Positions 1 to 8,959 of a stretch of 64,000 bases of DNA are shown here, one piece after another. Within the stretch, counting starts at the first letter, position 1. Every line of letters begins with the position of its first letter. The notes beneath the pieces were generated by a model. That model was given only the letters and a program-made list of their open reading frames with translations. It had not been told where the DNA came from and made no database searches. The stretch spans positions 248,001-312,000 of the forward strand of contig JAHBXC010000003.1 of assembly GCA_019636675.1 (NCBI GenBank). The letters run 5' to 3'. Made by a program: the position numbers and the translations under genes. Source of the stretch: Phycisphaeraceae bacterium (GTDB taxonomy: Bacteria; Planctomycetota; Phycisphaerae; Phycisphaerales; UBA1924).

Positions 1-1
1 C

Positions 2-586
2 CCCCGCCCCAAACCCGCCGAGCAATCCGAGAAGCCCGCCGACGCCGCACCGCCGCCCGACGCCGCGGGTCAGGCCCAGCGCGACCTCGAGCGCGCGCTC
101 CGCGGCGAATCCCTCGGCGACATGTTCCAGGAAGCGATCAAACTCATGCGCGACACCGCGTCGCGCATCGACACGCGCCAGGACATCGGCGCCACCACCC
201 AGCGCATGCAGGAAGAGATCCTCGCGCGCCTCGACGCCGTCATCGCCAAGGCCGAGCAGCAGTCCAACCAGAACCAGCAGCAGCAGCAACAGTCCGGGCA
301 GTCGCGCGAACAGCAGCGCCAGCCCGGCCAGCAGCAGCGACAGCAGGGCGCCGAGGCAAACCAGCCACAGCAGGGCGAGTCCACCGACGCCACCAGCGCC
401 GCGTCCCGACAAGACGCCCAGCAGTCGCGCGGCTGGATCGAATCCGCCCAGCCCACCTGGGGGCGCCTCCCCGTCCGCCTGCGCGACGCACTCCTCCAGG
501 GCGCAGGCGACACCTTCTCCTCCATGTACGAACGCATGACCGAGGAGTACTACCGACGACTCGCCGAAGAAAGGCCCACGCCCTGA
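2..586 (+). CDS. Q-rich hypothetical protein, 3' part only
   Basis: The frame is open from the first bases of the window, so the start lies upstream and only the C-terminal 194 residues are seen. The visible part has a charged helical stretch (QRDLERALRGESLGDMFQ), then a low-complexity Gln-rich linker (NQQQQQQSGQ and similar), then a conserved-looking tail ending PTP. No enzymatic motif is visible. Its TGA stop overlaps the ATG of the next gene (TGATG), so the two are probably translationally coupled. In planctomycetes such Q-rich proteins often sit in operons with large secreted or membrane proteins near MoxR/BatA-type genes; that context cannot be verified here. Confidence 0.7.
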   Translation, partial: PRPKPAEQSEKPADAAPPPDAAGQAQRDLERALRGESLGDMFQEAIKLMRDTASRIDTRQDIGATTQRMQEEILARLDAVIAKAEQQSNQNQQQQQQSGQSREQQRQPGQQQRQQGAEANQPQQGESTDATSAASRQDAQQSRGWIESAQPTWGRLPVRLRDALLQGAGDTFSSMYERMTEEYYRRLAEERPTP

Positions 587-1665
587 TGCGCACACCACGC
601 ACCATCCTCGCCGGCGCCTCCATCGCGCTCGCCTCCGTCACCGGCGCGCAGGACGCACCGACGACCGAACGCCCCGGCGCGTCCGCCGAAAACGCCGCCC
701 TCGCCGACGAGATGAACCCGCGCCTCCACGCCGCCGTCGACAAGGGCCTCGCCTGGCTCGCCGCACAGCAGAACGAAGACGGCTCCTGGGACTCCGGACG
801 CTGGCGAGGCAACGTCGGCATCGTCTCCATCGCCTGCCTCGCCTTCATGGCCGACGGCCACGTCCCCGGGCGCGGCGAGTACGGCGAGAACGTCCGCAAA
901 GGCCTCGAGTTCATCCTCTCACGCGTCACCGACACCGGCTTCATCGCCACCGACTCGCCCACCCACGGACCAATGTACGAGCACGGCTTCGCCGCGCTCT
1001 TACTGGGCGAGGTCTACGGCATGACCATCGGAGGGCCCGACACCGCCCTCTCGGCGCGCGTCCACGACGCCGTCGTCCGATCCAACCGCGTCATCATCAT
1101 GTCCCAGAACGACGAGGGCGGCTGGCGCTACAACCCCGTCCCCTACGACGCCGACCTCTCCGTCACCATCTGCCAGATCATGGCCCTCCGCTCGGCGCGC
1201 AACGCCGGCATCGACATCCCGCGCGACCCCATCGACCGCGCCGTCGAATACGTCAAGCGCGCCCAGAACACCGACGGCGGCTTCATGTACCAGCTCTCCG
1301 GAGGACGCTCCCTCTGGCCGCGCTCCGCCGCTGGCGTCGCCTCCCTCTACTACGCCGGCATCTACGAAGACGACGCCATCAACCCCGGCCTCGACTACAT
1401 CATGCGCAACGCGCTCCCCGGCGCAAACCGCGTGCCCGACAGCCATTTCTTCTACGGCCACTACTACGCCGCGCAGGCCATGTACCTCGCAGGCGGCGAC
1501 TACTGGGCCACCTGGTGGCCCGCCGTCCGCGACGACATGCTCGCCCGCCAGTCCGAGAACGACGGATTCTGGGTCGACTCGAGCAATGGTCCGGTCTACG
1601 GCACCGCCATGGCGCTCGTCGTCCTGCAAATGCCCAAGCGATATCTCCCGATCTTCCAGAAGTGA
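586..1665 (+). CDS. Secreted prenyltransferase/squalene-cyclase-repeat protein
   Basis: 359 aa. Residues 1-21 look like a signal peptide (ending SVTGA-QD). The rest is an alpha/alpha-toroid of prenyltransferase/squalene-oxidase repeats, recognisable by recurring Q-x-x-D/E-G-x-W/F motifs: QQNEDGSW near residue 61, QNDEGGWRYN near 175, QNTDGGFMY near 228 and a last ENDGFWVD near 330. The DXDD catalytic motif of true cyclases is not evident, so this is better read as a repeat scaffold than a terpene cyclase. The start ATG overlaps the upstream stop. A secreted hypothetical follows after 5 nt, forming a three-gene unit typical of planctomycete genomes. The function is unknown. Confidence 0.8.
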   Translation: MRTPRTILAGASIALASVTGAQDAPTTERPGASAENAALADEMNPRLHAAVDKGLAWLAAQQNEDGSWDSGRWRGNVGIVSIACLAFMADGHVPGRGEYGENVRKGLEFILSRVTDTGFIATDSPTHGPMYEHGFAALLLGEVYGMTIGGPDTALSARVHDAVVRSNRVIIMSQNDEGGWRYNPVPYDADLSVTICQIMALRSARNAGIDIPRDPIDRAVEYVKRAQNTDGGFMYQLSGGRSLWPRSAAGVASLYYAGIYEDDAINPGLDYIMRNALPGANRVPDSHFFYGHYYAAQAMYLAGGDYWATWWPAVRDDMLARQSENDGFWVDSSNGPVYGTAMALVVLQMPKRYLPIFQK

Positions 1666-1670
1666 CCACG

Positions 1671-2918
1671 ATGCGCCCCCAGCACCGACGCGACGACCAA
1701 CGCACGACGCGACCCCTCGCGCGCGCCCTCGCAATCGTCGGCGCGCTCCTCGGCGCGCACGCGCACGCCTCGCCCTCCGTCGTCATCCTCAACGACCAGC
1801 TCCAGCCCGCGCGCGTCAACCTCGTCGCCGTCACCTCCGGACCCGGCGGCTCGCGCGCCTCCATCATCTACCTCGACGCCAACAACATCCGGCGCGAAGC
1901 GTCCGAGGGCGCCGGCGCCGTCGCGATCCTCCCTCCACTCGACGCGCTCTGGGCCCCGCGCCGCCCCTTCACCCCAACCTCCAAAACCGAAGCCGCGCAG
2001 CGCGAGGGCGTCCTCGTCCTCGCCGACGGCCAGCGCTTCCCCGGCCGCTACGCCGACAGCGAACCCGCCAACGACGCCGTCGCCTGGTCACACCCGCGCT
2101 TCGGGCTCATCGTCGCGCCCATCGACCGCGTCGCACGCATCACCATCGACGCCGCACCGGGCAGCTCCGTCCCCGTCTCCGGCCCGCTCTTCCGCGACCG
2201 CCTCGCCCTCGTCAACGGCGACGCCATCGAGGGCTTCGTCCTCTCCCTCTCCGACCCCGTCGAGATCGAGACCGACGCCGGCCTCGTCGCCGTCCCGCGC
2301 TCGCGCATCGCGCGCGTCGACCTTGCCAGCGACACTATCGAGCCCGACGGGCTCACCGTCTGGCTTGAAGACGGCTCCGTCGCCTCCCTCGCCGACGCGC
2401 GACTCGTCGACGACGAAACCCTCCTCCTCACCCTGCGCGACACCGGAGGACAGGCCCGCTACGCGATCACCGCCGTCACCGCCGTCGCACTCGACGCGTC
2501 GCGCATCATCCCCCTCGCCTCCCTCGAGCGCACCAGCGAAACGCCCCTGGGCGAACGCGCGCTCCTCGAAGGCGCCTCCGTCACGCCCACCACCAACCGC
2601 GAAGTCGCGCCGCTCCACGCGCGCGACCTGCTCATCCCCGAACCCATGCGCGTCGACTTCGCGCTCCCCCAGCGCGCCACACGCTTCGCCGCCGTCGCCG
2701 AACTCCCGCGCGACGCCTGGCCCTGGGGCGACTGCGAACTCGTCGTCTCCGTCGACGGCGCCGAGATCCTCCGCGAACGACTCAACCCCTCACGCGCCGC
2801 CGTCGAGTTCGCCCTCCCCGCACGAGGCGCGACCCTCACCATCAGCGTCGAACCCGGCGCCTACGGCCCTATCCACGACCGCGTCCTGCTCCGACGCGCC
2901 GTCATCCTCACCGACTGA
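1671..2918 (+). CDS. Secreted hypothetical protein with NPCBM-like C terminus
   Basis: About 415 aa starting at the ATG 5 nt after the previous stop (MRPQHRRDD); a longer in-frame extension would run through the upstream gene and is rejected. A signal peptide spans about residues 14-33 (ending AHAHA-SPSV). Two copies of a domain of the type 'L-x-N/D-G-x-x-x-G-x-V...P-x-x-R-V/I-x-x-I' occur around residues 105-150 and 180-225, a pattern common in planctomycete exported proteins. The last about 90 residues (from MRVDFALP) resemble an NPCBM/NEW2-like carbohydrate-binding fold, with DCELVVSVDG and a late HDRVLLRRAVIL strand. That assignment is inferred from pattern only. Co-transcribed with the toroid protein. 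Confidence 0.75.
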   Translation: MRPQHRRDDQRTTRPLARALAIVGALLGAHAHASPSVVILNDQLQPARVNLVAVTSGPGGSRASIIYLDANNIRREASEGAGAVAILPPLDALWAPRRPFTPTSKTEAAQREGVLVLADGQRFPGRYADSEPANDAVAWSHPRFGLIVAPIDRVARITIDAAPGSSVPVSGPLFRDRLALVNGDAIEGFVLSLSDPVEIETDAGLVAVPRSRIARVDLASDTIEPDGLTVWLEDGSVASLADARLVDDETLLLTLRDTGGQARYAITAVTAVALDASRIIPLASLERTSETPLGERALLEGASVTPTTNREVAPLHARDLLIPEPMRVDFALPQRATRFAAVAELPRDAWPWGDCELVVSVDGAEILRERLNPSRAAVEFALPARGATLTISVEPGAYGPIHDRVLLRRAVILTD

Positions 2919-2976
2919 CCGGTGCCCCGGGGCATCCGCGCAGCGGTGACCCGGGTTCGTGCTCATCGGTGTACGC

Positions 2977-3699
2977 TCAGCGCCCCGCCCACCCGCGCAG
3001 CCCCTCAAGCATCGCCCCCGTCACCTCGTCCTCGCTCCCGCGCGCGTCGATCACCGCGTAGCGACCGGGCCACTCACGCGCCTGCGCCAGATACCCCTCG
3101 CGCACCTTCGCGTGGAACGCCGCCCCCTTCGCCTCCATCCGGTCCAGCAACGGGTTCAGCCGTCGCGCCGCCGTCGCCTCGTCCACATCGAACACCAGCA
3201 CCAGGTCCGGCGTCACCTCGCCGCACGCGACCTCCGCCACGCGCAGGATCTCCTCGCGCGTCAGACCGCCCGCCGCCCCCTGATACGCCAGCGTGCTCGC
3301 GACGAACCTGTCCCCCAGCACCACCTCGCCGCGCGCACGCGCCGGGCGGATCACCTCTTCGACCAATTGCGCGCGGCTCGCCATGAACAGCATCGTCTCG
3401 CAACGCACCGCCAGATCCGCCGACGCCGGGTCGTTGTCACGACGACGCAGCAAAATCGTCCGGATCTCCTCCCCGATCACCGTCCCCCCCGGGTCGCGCG
3501 CCTCCACCACCGTCAGCCCCACGCCGCGGCACAACCTTCCCAGCCGCTTCAACTGCGTGCTCTTCCCCGACCCGTCCGGCCCCTCGAACGCCAGAAACCT
3601 CCCGCGCAACGCCGACAGCCACGACACATCCCCGCGCAACGCCCCCGCAGACGCCTCCGCCTCGAACAACCCCTCACGATGACCACGCGTTTCACTCAC
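2977..3699 (-). CDS. tmk: Thymidylate kinase
   Basis: Phosphorylates dTMP to dTDP with ATP in the dTTP pathway. The P-loop GPDGSGKST lies close behind RGRFLAFE; the substrate segment DRFVASTLAYQGA (DRY-like motif) and the DPGGTVIGEEIR loop, equivalent to EPGGT, are present. The catalytic core is of normal length. About 30 residues precede the core, so the start is uncertain: GTG at 3699 is chosen, TTG at 3738 and GTG at 3624 are alternatives. The gene is convergent with the secreted operon (58 nt between stops). Upstream lies a repeat-rich noncoding stretch rather than an obvious promoter. Confidence 0.92.
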   Translation of the reverse strand: MSETRGHREGLFEAEASAGALRGDVSWLSALRGRFLAFEGPDGSGKSTQLKRLGRLCRGVGLTVVEARDPGGTVIGEEIRTILLRRRDNDPASADLAVRCETMLFMASRAQLVEEVIRPARARGEVVLGDRFVASTLAYQGAAGGLTREEILRVAEVACGEVTPDLVLVFDVDEATAARRLNPLLDRMEAKGAAFHAKVREGYLAQAREWPGRYAVIDARGSEDEVTGAMLEGLRGWAGR

Positions 3700-3740
3700 C
3701 GCGGGAGTGTAAGGGCGAAGCGAATCGCCAGCAGGCAACT

Positions 3741-3938
<198 letters not shown>

Positions 3939-4060
3939 CCTCCTCTCTCCCTCCGCGACGCCCTGTCCAGCTCATCCGGCTATATTGATGGCACGAACTC
4001 GTGGGGCTCTCGTATCAACGGCCTTGATGACGAGCAGGTGTTTGCACTGGAAGCGATTGA

Positions 4061-4645
4061 ATGAAAACGAAATCAATGACATTTCTGGCTATTCTTGCGA
4101 CATGGATGTCGCTTCAAGTTCTTGGCGCGGAGCCTCACAATCCTGCTGTCTTTACACACATTGTGAAGAGGCACTTTACGGAAGGTTTCTCTGCTGGCGA
4201 TGGTGACCGGTCGACTCTGTACTTTGGATTTATTCCTGCCGGAGATTATCGCTTGGGCGTTCGCGTTTATTCATTGGACGGCAAGCATTACAGGTTCTAT
4301 GAGTATCCGCAGACTGTTGCGGAGCATGCTCGGATTCTGGACGAGATCGGCTGGGAGATGAAAATCCAACTCCATGACCGCCGTGAAATGATTTGGGGCG
4401 AAAAAGTCAGAGCAATCGATCCGAACCGAATCCTCGACGAGGATGATCTTGGGGATGCGGTGCGGCTTATGCCTGTTCACGGCCATGCTGGTTCATATCT
4501 TGAAATCCAAGATGTTGCTTTGGGCGAGCGAGATTACATGGACTTAACTGTCGAGATTGAAATCTCCATTCGTGAAAGACCGGCAACAAATGTTCTGATC
4601 CTTTTTGAGATTGTTGAGATCATCACGCCTCATGATGAGCAATAA
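4061..4645 (+). CDS. AT-richer secreted hypothetical protein
   Basis: 194 aa with an N-terminal signal peptide (MKTKSMTFLAILATWMSLQV, cut near LGA-EP). No family recognised. The mature part is mostly beta-strand-like with conserved-looking YFGFIPAGDYRLGVRVY and an Asp/Glu-rich C-terminal half. Start chosen because GGAAG lies 7 nt upstream. Base composition is near 48% GC against about 70% around it, and codon use is relaxed (ATT, AAA, TTT frequent), which points to recent acquisition. It lies between two repeat clusters, without partner genes on its strand except the also unusual gene at 4960. Confidence 0.7.
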   Translation: MKTKSMTFLAILATWMSLQVLGAEPHNPAVFTHIVKRHFTEGFSAGDGDRSTLYFGFIPAGDYRLGVRVYSLDGKHYRFYEYPQTVAEHARILDEIGWEMKIQLHDRREMIWGEKVRAIDPNRILDEDDLGDAVRLMPVHGHAGSYLEIQDVALGERDYMDLTVEIEISIRERPATNVLILFEIVEIITPHDEQ

Positions 4646-4773
4646 ATCGCTCGCTATGCTATAACGCCGAATGTGGAGATGCGAAAAGCAAAGGAAGAGG
4701 AGCGAAGCTCGGTGAGGGCTACCCCATCTTCCATACTTCTCTCCCCACCCTCTGTCTTCTCTTTCTGAATCTT

Positions 4774-4808
4774 CCCCCTGCTCCCTACTCCCTGCTCCCC
4801 ACTCCCTT
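4774..4808. repeat. Heptanucleotide tandem repeat, CTCCCTR family
   Basis: Five consecutive 7-mers: CCCCCTG, CTCCCTA, CTCCCTG, CTCCCCA, CTCCCTT. The same family recurs at 7634, 10312, 15280, 18123, 22799 and 29037. Immediately left (4736-4765) is a copy of the pyrimidine-rich segment that also precedes the CT microsatellite near 3811. Immediately right is the displaced cysS end at 4813. Confidence 0.85.
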
Positions 4809-4812
4809 CCCC

Positions 4813-4853
4813 TCACAACGCCGCCTTCCTCGTCACCACCGTCCCCTGCGCCG
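4813..4853 (-). pseudogene. Remnant of a cysS 3' end
   Basis: Read on the minus strand this stretch encodes AQGTVVTRKAAL followed by TGA. The intact cysS ends AQGTVVTRRARL-stop at 5993. The two copies are identical over 19 nt (4835-4853 and 6015-6033), and the diverged tails still encode similar residues. This looks like the original 3' terminus of cysS, left 1.2 kb away after DNA carrying the gene at 4960 came to lie between it and the gene body. Confidence 0.75.
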
Positions 4854-4959
4854 ACGCGAGGTGAGTCCCCGGGGGAGGCGGCGGCCGAGAGAGGGCGGAG
4901 CCGCAGATGAACCTTGCCCCTCAACCACCCCGTAGAATGTCGCTCAAGAGGAGCGAACC

Positions 4960-6015
4960 ATGCGCCGGATTCTGCTCATCATTGTCGCACTCGCCCTATG
5001 CGCCACGCGCACGAGCGCCGACGATCCAGAGTTCTACGACGATTTCGTCGCGATCATGGAATCCCAGGACCGGCGCGAGATCTCTGATCTTCTTCCGCAC
5101 GAATGGGAGAACAATCGCTCAGCGCTTGCCGCCCGTGCGCGCGTGTTGGAGGACGCGGCCAACAGGGTCGCAAAGCGCCTCGATGTCGATGTGACGCGAC
5201 TGCTCCAGATGCCGCTCGAACAACAGATCCGGGACGCGGGTCCTCAAGACTTGATCAAGGCGATCATGTTCGCGCTGGCCATCGGCCACGCGGGGCAGGA
5301 CCACGCGACCCGAGCGGGTTTGCGGCTCATGTTCTCGCGAGAAGAGAATCCATTCGGCTTTGTAGGCGGCATCGCCTACATTCTTCTCGCCCCGTCGAAC
5401 AGTGCGGATGTGTGGGATGCGGCCACTCCAATATTGAATGAAGGCAAGAGCAATTCAGGCGTAATGTTCCTCAGCGTTTACCATCCTGTCGAGGACGAAT
5501 CGATACAGAAGATAGCCGGGGGGCTGCGGCCCGAACTTGTTGCTCCTATTCCGCTTCTTTTGTTGGCGGACACCATCGAGAGTCCTATGGCCTTCATTCC
5601 CGGCCAGCGTCCTCAATTGGCAGAGGACGCCCCGCGAGCAATCCCCGAGCCCATTCTCGACCACATCCGAAACAACTGGCGAGAGATACCTTCGTTTGCC
5701 GGGTGGATAGCGATTCGATCTGAGATGCCGCGGGAGACCAGAGACGAGGCGTTGCGGAGCTTCCTGCAATGGCGATTCGAATTTGATGACCTCGTGGGGA
5801 GTTCGGAAGAGAGCCGGTACGCGGCATCGCGTTTCTTTGGTTTGCTCAAAGACGACCATGCGCGCCGGATCATCGAAGACGCTGTGGCTAATGGGCCGTG
5901 CAGCGAGTCGATGGCTCGCGTGGTGATGGAAATGATGGAAGCGGAGAAGGCGGTGAAATCCTTCATGGAGAACCCTCCGCCGAGGGATCCGGTCAGAGAC
6001 GAGCACGACGGGTGA
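4960..6015 (+). CDS. Secreted hypothetical protein inserted at the end of cysS
   Basis: 351 aa. Signal peptide at residues 1-21 (MRRILLIIVALALCATRTSA-DD). The remainder is soluble and helical, with no recognised domain; spacing of hydrophobic residues around IAYILLAP, PIPLLLLAD and RFFGLLKDDHARRIIEDAV is compatible with HEAT-like helical pairs, which is only a guess. Start chosen on a GAGGAG site 7 nt upstream. GC is lower than in neighbours. The last 23 nt overlap the 3' end of convergent cysS, and the stop codon falls exactly at the edge of the duplicated cysS terminus, so the gene seems to have arrived with the insertion. Confidence 0.72.
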   Translation: MRRILLIIVALALCATRTSADDPEFYDDFVAIMESQDRREISDLLPHEWENNRSALAARARVLEDAANRVAKRLDVDVTRLLQMPLEQQIRDAGPQDLIKAIMFALAIGHAGQDHATRAGLRLMFSREENPFGFVGGIAYILLAPSNSADVWDAATPILNEGKSNSGVMFLSVYHPVEDESIQKIAGGLRPELVAPIPLLLLADTIESPMAFIPGQRPQLAEDAPRAIPEPILDHIRNNWREIPSFAGWIAIRSEMPRETRDEALRSFLQWRFEFDDLVGSSEESRYAASRFFGLLKDDHARRIIEDAVANGPCSESMARVVMEMMEAEKAVKSFMENPPPRDPVRDEHDG

Positions 6016-7588
6016 CCACCGTCCCCTGCGCCGTGTCCTTCACCTCATACCCCATCGCCACGAGTTCGTCGCGCAGGCGATCACTCTCCGCCCAGTTCTT
6101 CGCCTTCCGCGCCTCGTCCCGCGCGACGCGCAGGGCGTCGGTCTCGTCGCCCGCGCCTGAGTCCGCCTGCGCGCCGCCAAGGTCCAGCAGCACGCCCGTC
6201 AACTCGCGCAGCAGCGCCGCGTCCTCGCGCGAGGGCGACTCCACGCGCCCGATCCACGCGTTGAGCGCGCCGATCGCGCCCGCCGTGTTCAGGTCGTCGC
6301 TCATCGAGCGCACGAACTCGGCGCTGACATTCTCCCGCAGCGACGCGTCCCCGCCCGCTTCGGTCCCGCGATCCACGAACGCGCGCCACCGCTCCACCAT
6401 CTTCTGCGAATCCCGCAGCCCCTGGCTCGTGAAGTTCGCATTACTCCGGTAGTGCGTCTTGATCAGTTCCAGCCGGATCGCCGCCGGATCGAACCCCTTG
6501 CCCAGCAGGTCCCTGATCGTGTAGAAGTTGCCCTTGCTCTTGGACATCTTCTCGCCCTCCACCATCAGGTGGCGCACATGCAGCCACTGGCGCGCGAAGC
6601 GCTCCGTGCCCCACGCGCACCGGCTCTGCGCGATCTCGCACTCGTGGTGGGGGAAGATGTTGTCCTCGCCGCCGCTGTGCAGATCCACCTCGTGCGCGAA
6701 CCCGGGGACCATCGCCGAGAGCGACGACTCCGCCATCGCGCTGCACTCGATGTGCCACCCCGGGTACCCGACCATCCCCGCCAGCGCGCCCGCGTCGGCG
6801 CCCAGCATCTCCGGCGCGCCCGGGTCCCACTTCATCACATGCGACGAGTCGCGCTTCCACAGCAGGAAGTCCGCCGGGTGCCGCTTCCCGCTCTGGTTCG
6901 CGTCGCTCACGCGCCCGCCCGCGCCGGCGCGCACCTTGTCCAGCGTGTTCCCCGACAGGCGTCCGTACTCGGGGAACCGCTGCGTGTCGAAGTACACCGC
7001 GTCACGATCCGGCGAGACATACGCGCACCCGCGCTCCAGCAGCCCGCGCACCATCGCCAGCATCTCGCGCACATGCTCCGTCGCCCGCGGCATCACCCGC
7101 GCATCCCCATCCTTCTCACCCGCCACCTTCAGCCCCAGCAGCCTCGCGTCCTCCAGGAACGCACCCTCGTAAAACCGCGCGATGTGGTGCGGGTTCGACG
7201 GGTCGAAGTCCTTCGGCGCGTCCGGCGGCAGCTTCCCGCCCTTCTTCGCCTCCAGCAGACGCTTCGCCGCCGCCTCCATCTTGTCCTCGCCCGCCCCGTC
7301 CGCCGCCTCGTCGTCGGTCATGTGCCCGACATCCGTCAGGTTCATCACATGCGCCACGGTCCGCGGTCCCTCGTGTTCCTTGCCCGCCTCGTCCCGGATC
7401 GTGCACAGAGGCGACTCCAGCCACCGACGCGCCACATCCGCCACCAGGAACGACCGGAAGTTCCCGATGTGCGCGTAGTCGTACACCGTCGGCCCGCAGG
7501 TGTAGAAGGTCACCCGCCCCGGGTCCCGCGCGACGAACTCCTCCACCCCACGAGTCAGCGAGTTGAACAGCCGAAAGGTCTGGCCCAT
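5993..7588 (-). CDS. cysS: Cysteinyl-tRNA synthetase
   Basis: Class I aminoacyl-tRNA synthetase charging tRNA-Cys in the cytoplasm. 531 aa, somewhat longer than the usual 460-500. Near the N terminus, TCGPTVYDYAHIGNFRS holds the first zinc-ligand Cys and the HIGH-like HIGN motif; GWHIECSAM and FPHHECEIAQS supply the further zinc ligands; EGEKMSKSKGN is the KMSKS loop. An insert of about 45 residues (from DDEAADGAGEDKMEAAAK) follows the VTDVGHMTDD-like region and explains the extra length. The C-terminal anticodon-binding region ends TAQGTVVTRRARL. The last codons differ from the remnant at 4813, indicating that the 3' end was replaced. Confidence 0.96.
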   Translation of the reverse strand: MGQTFRLFNSLTRGVEEFVARDPGRVTFYTCGPTVYDYAHIGNFRSFLVADVARRWLESPLCTIRDEAGKEHEGPRTVAHVMNLTDVGHMTDDEAADGAGEDKMEAAAKRLLEAKKGGKLPPDAPKDFDPSNPHHIARFYEGAFLEDARLLGLKVAGEKDGDARVMPRATEHVREMLAMVRGLLERGCAYVSPDRDAVYFDTQRFPEYGRLSGNTLDKVRAGAGGRVSDANQSGKRHPADFLLWKRDSSHVMKWDPGAPEMLGADAGALAGMVGYPGWHIECSAMAESSLSAMVPGFAHEVDLHSGGEDNIFPHHECEIAQSRCAWGTERFARQWLHVRHLMVEGEKMSKSKGNFYTIRDLLGKGFDPAAIRLELIKTHYRSNANFTSQGLRDSQKMVERWRAFVDRGTEAGGDASLRENVSAEFVRSMSDDLNTAGAIGALNAWIGRVESPSREDAALLRELTGVLLDLGGAQADSGAGDETDALRVARDEARKAKNWAESDRLRDELVAMGYEVKDTAQGTVVTRRARL

Positions 7589-7633
7589 ACCCCCAGCGTA
7601 GGTCGCCCCGGTCGCCCCGCCCCCTCTTTCCCG

Positions 7634-7661
7634 CTCCCCACTCCCTACTCCCTGCTCCCTT
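7634..7661. repeat. Heptanucleotide tandem repeat overlapping the cysE stop
   Basis: Four 7-mers, CTCCCCA-CTCCCTA-CTCCCTG-CTCCCTT. The last three bases of the CTCCCTA unit are the cysE stop codon (CTA on this strand, TAG for the gene), and the next two units encode its final residues EGSRE. The identical arrangement occurs at 18123-18150 in an unrelated gene. Confidence 0.88.
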
Positions 7662-8586
7662 CCCCTCGCGCCCTCTCTCGTAACACCAGCTCCGGCTTCT
7701 TCCCCCGCACCACATGCCCCGGGGGCACGCTCTGCGTCAGGAACACCGCGCCGTTGATCACGCAGTCGTCGCCCACCGCCGTGTCCCCGCCCAGGATCAC
7801 CGCGTGCGCGTAGATCGTCACGCGGTCACCGATCGTCGGGTGACGCTTCACCTTCGTGTCGTAGTTCCCCACCTCGTCGCGCGGGAACGACTTCGCCCCA
7901 AGCGTCACGCCCTGATAGATCTTCACCCAGTCCCCGATCTCCGTCGTCTCCCCGATCACCACGCCCGTCCCGTGGTCGATGAAGAACGCCTTGCCGATCC
8001 GAGCGCCCGGGTGGATGTCGATCCCCGTCCGCGCGTGCGCCTGCTCGCTGATCATCCGCGGCAGCAGGGGCACGCCAAGCCCGTACAACGCGTGCGCCAC
8101 GCGGTGCGCGAACACCGCGTCCAGCCCGGGGTAGCACAGGATCACCTCGTCCGTGTGCGTCGCCGCCGGATCGCCGTCGTACGCCGCCTGCACATCCAGC
8201 GCCAGCGATTCGCGCAGCGAGGGCAGCGCGTCGAGGAAGCACTCCGCCAGGCGCGTGCCCTCGACCGAACAATCGCGCGAGTTCCCCCGGCGCGACGCGT
8301 CGATCCGCTCCACGTACCGCAGCGAGCGCGCGATCTGGTCCTCCAGGTGCGCGCGCACCCGCGCCACCAGCCACTCCACCGTCGTCTCCAGGCCCTCCGG
8401 GTGCACCGGCAGCGCGTCGAAGTACCCCACGAACACCAGCCGGCGCAGCAACTCCACCAGCGCCTTCACGCTCTCGCGGCTGGGGGGCAGCGCCGCGTCG
8501 GTCGACAGGTGCGCCAGGCGCCCCTCCGACCGGATCGACGCCGCCAGACGCGCCACCAAGCCCGAACCGTCGTCGTGATCGCCCAT
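7645..8586 (-). CDS. cysE: Serine O-acetyltransferase
   Basis: Transfers acetyl from acetyl-CoA to L-serine, the first step of cysteine synthesis. 313 aa. The N-terminal helical domain is followed by a left-handed parallel beta-helix beginning DIHPGARIGKAFFIDHGTGV, with the conserved IDHGTGVVIGET and the KIYQGVTLGAKSFP segment; the longer N-terminal part resembles the SatA/EpsC type used in many non-enteric bacteria. It follows cysS after a short gap on the same strand, so cysteine synthesis and charging are adjacent. The final five residues (EGSRE) and the stop are provided by a heptamer repeat and are unlikely to be ancestral. Confidence 0.94.
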   Translation of the reverse strand: MGDHDDGSGLVARLAASIRSEGRLAHLSTDAALPPSRESVKALVELLRRLVFVGYFDALPVHPEGLETTVEWLVARVRAHLEDQIARSLRYVERIDASRRGNSRDCSVEGTRLAECFLDALPSLRESLALDVQAAYDGDPAATHTDEVILCYPGLDAVFAHRVAHALYGLGVPLLPRMISEQAHARTGIDIHPGARIGKAFFIDHGTGVVIGETTEIGDWVKIYQGVTLGAKSFPRDEVGNYDTKVKRHPTIGDRVTIYAHAVILGGDTAVGDDCVINGAVFLTQSVPPGHVVRGKKPELVLRERARGEGSRE

Positions 8587-8959
8587 GAGCCGATGCTAGG
8601 GGAGCAGGGGGGGCGCCCACCCCGCCCGAGCAGGTCCCGATAACGCCCCGCCGACTTTGCGTCCGGTTCGAACTTCGTTCGCATCCCGCCCGGCCCGATG
8701 CCGATATGCTTCTCACCTGCCGGCCCTCTCGGGCTCGGCGGGTCGACGCGTGGGCAGGACTGGCGAAGCGTTCGCCGCCTCGCGGATCGGGTCTGGGCCG
8801 CCTGGTGGCCCGCAGGATGTCGTCGCCGATGGGCGCAGTTCGCCGCGATGGATCGGGAATCGTCTCGCACACCGCCGAGCAATCGGGCGGGTCCGAGAGC
8901 GCCCCGGACGGGATTCCCCGAAGTAGCGCCTCCCCGAGCACGCGACGGGAGGCGACCCG
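8587..8959. other. Divergent intergenic region, no gene seen
   Basis: 373 nt between cysE (leftward) and the CNNM gene (rightward). Both strands contain short high-GC frames without ribosome sites or recognisable motifs. A small palindrome, CGAAC-GAA-GTTCG, sits near 8669-8682. Promoters for both genes should lie here, but no clear -35/-10 pair was identified. Confidence 0.5.

Noticed and set aside
586..1665. Interpretation of the toroid protein as a hopanoid/squalene cyclase
   Set aside because: QW-like repeats are present but no DXDD acid motif and the chain is half the length of squalene-hopene cyclases.
8640..8700. tRNA-like GTTCGAACC stretch (minus strand) upstream of cysE
   Set aside because: Only a T-loop-like 9-mer; no acceptor, D or anticodon stems could be formed around it.
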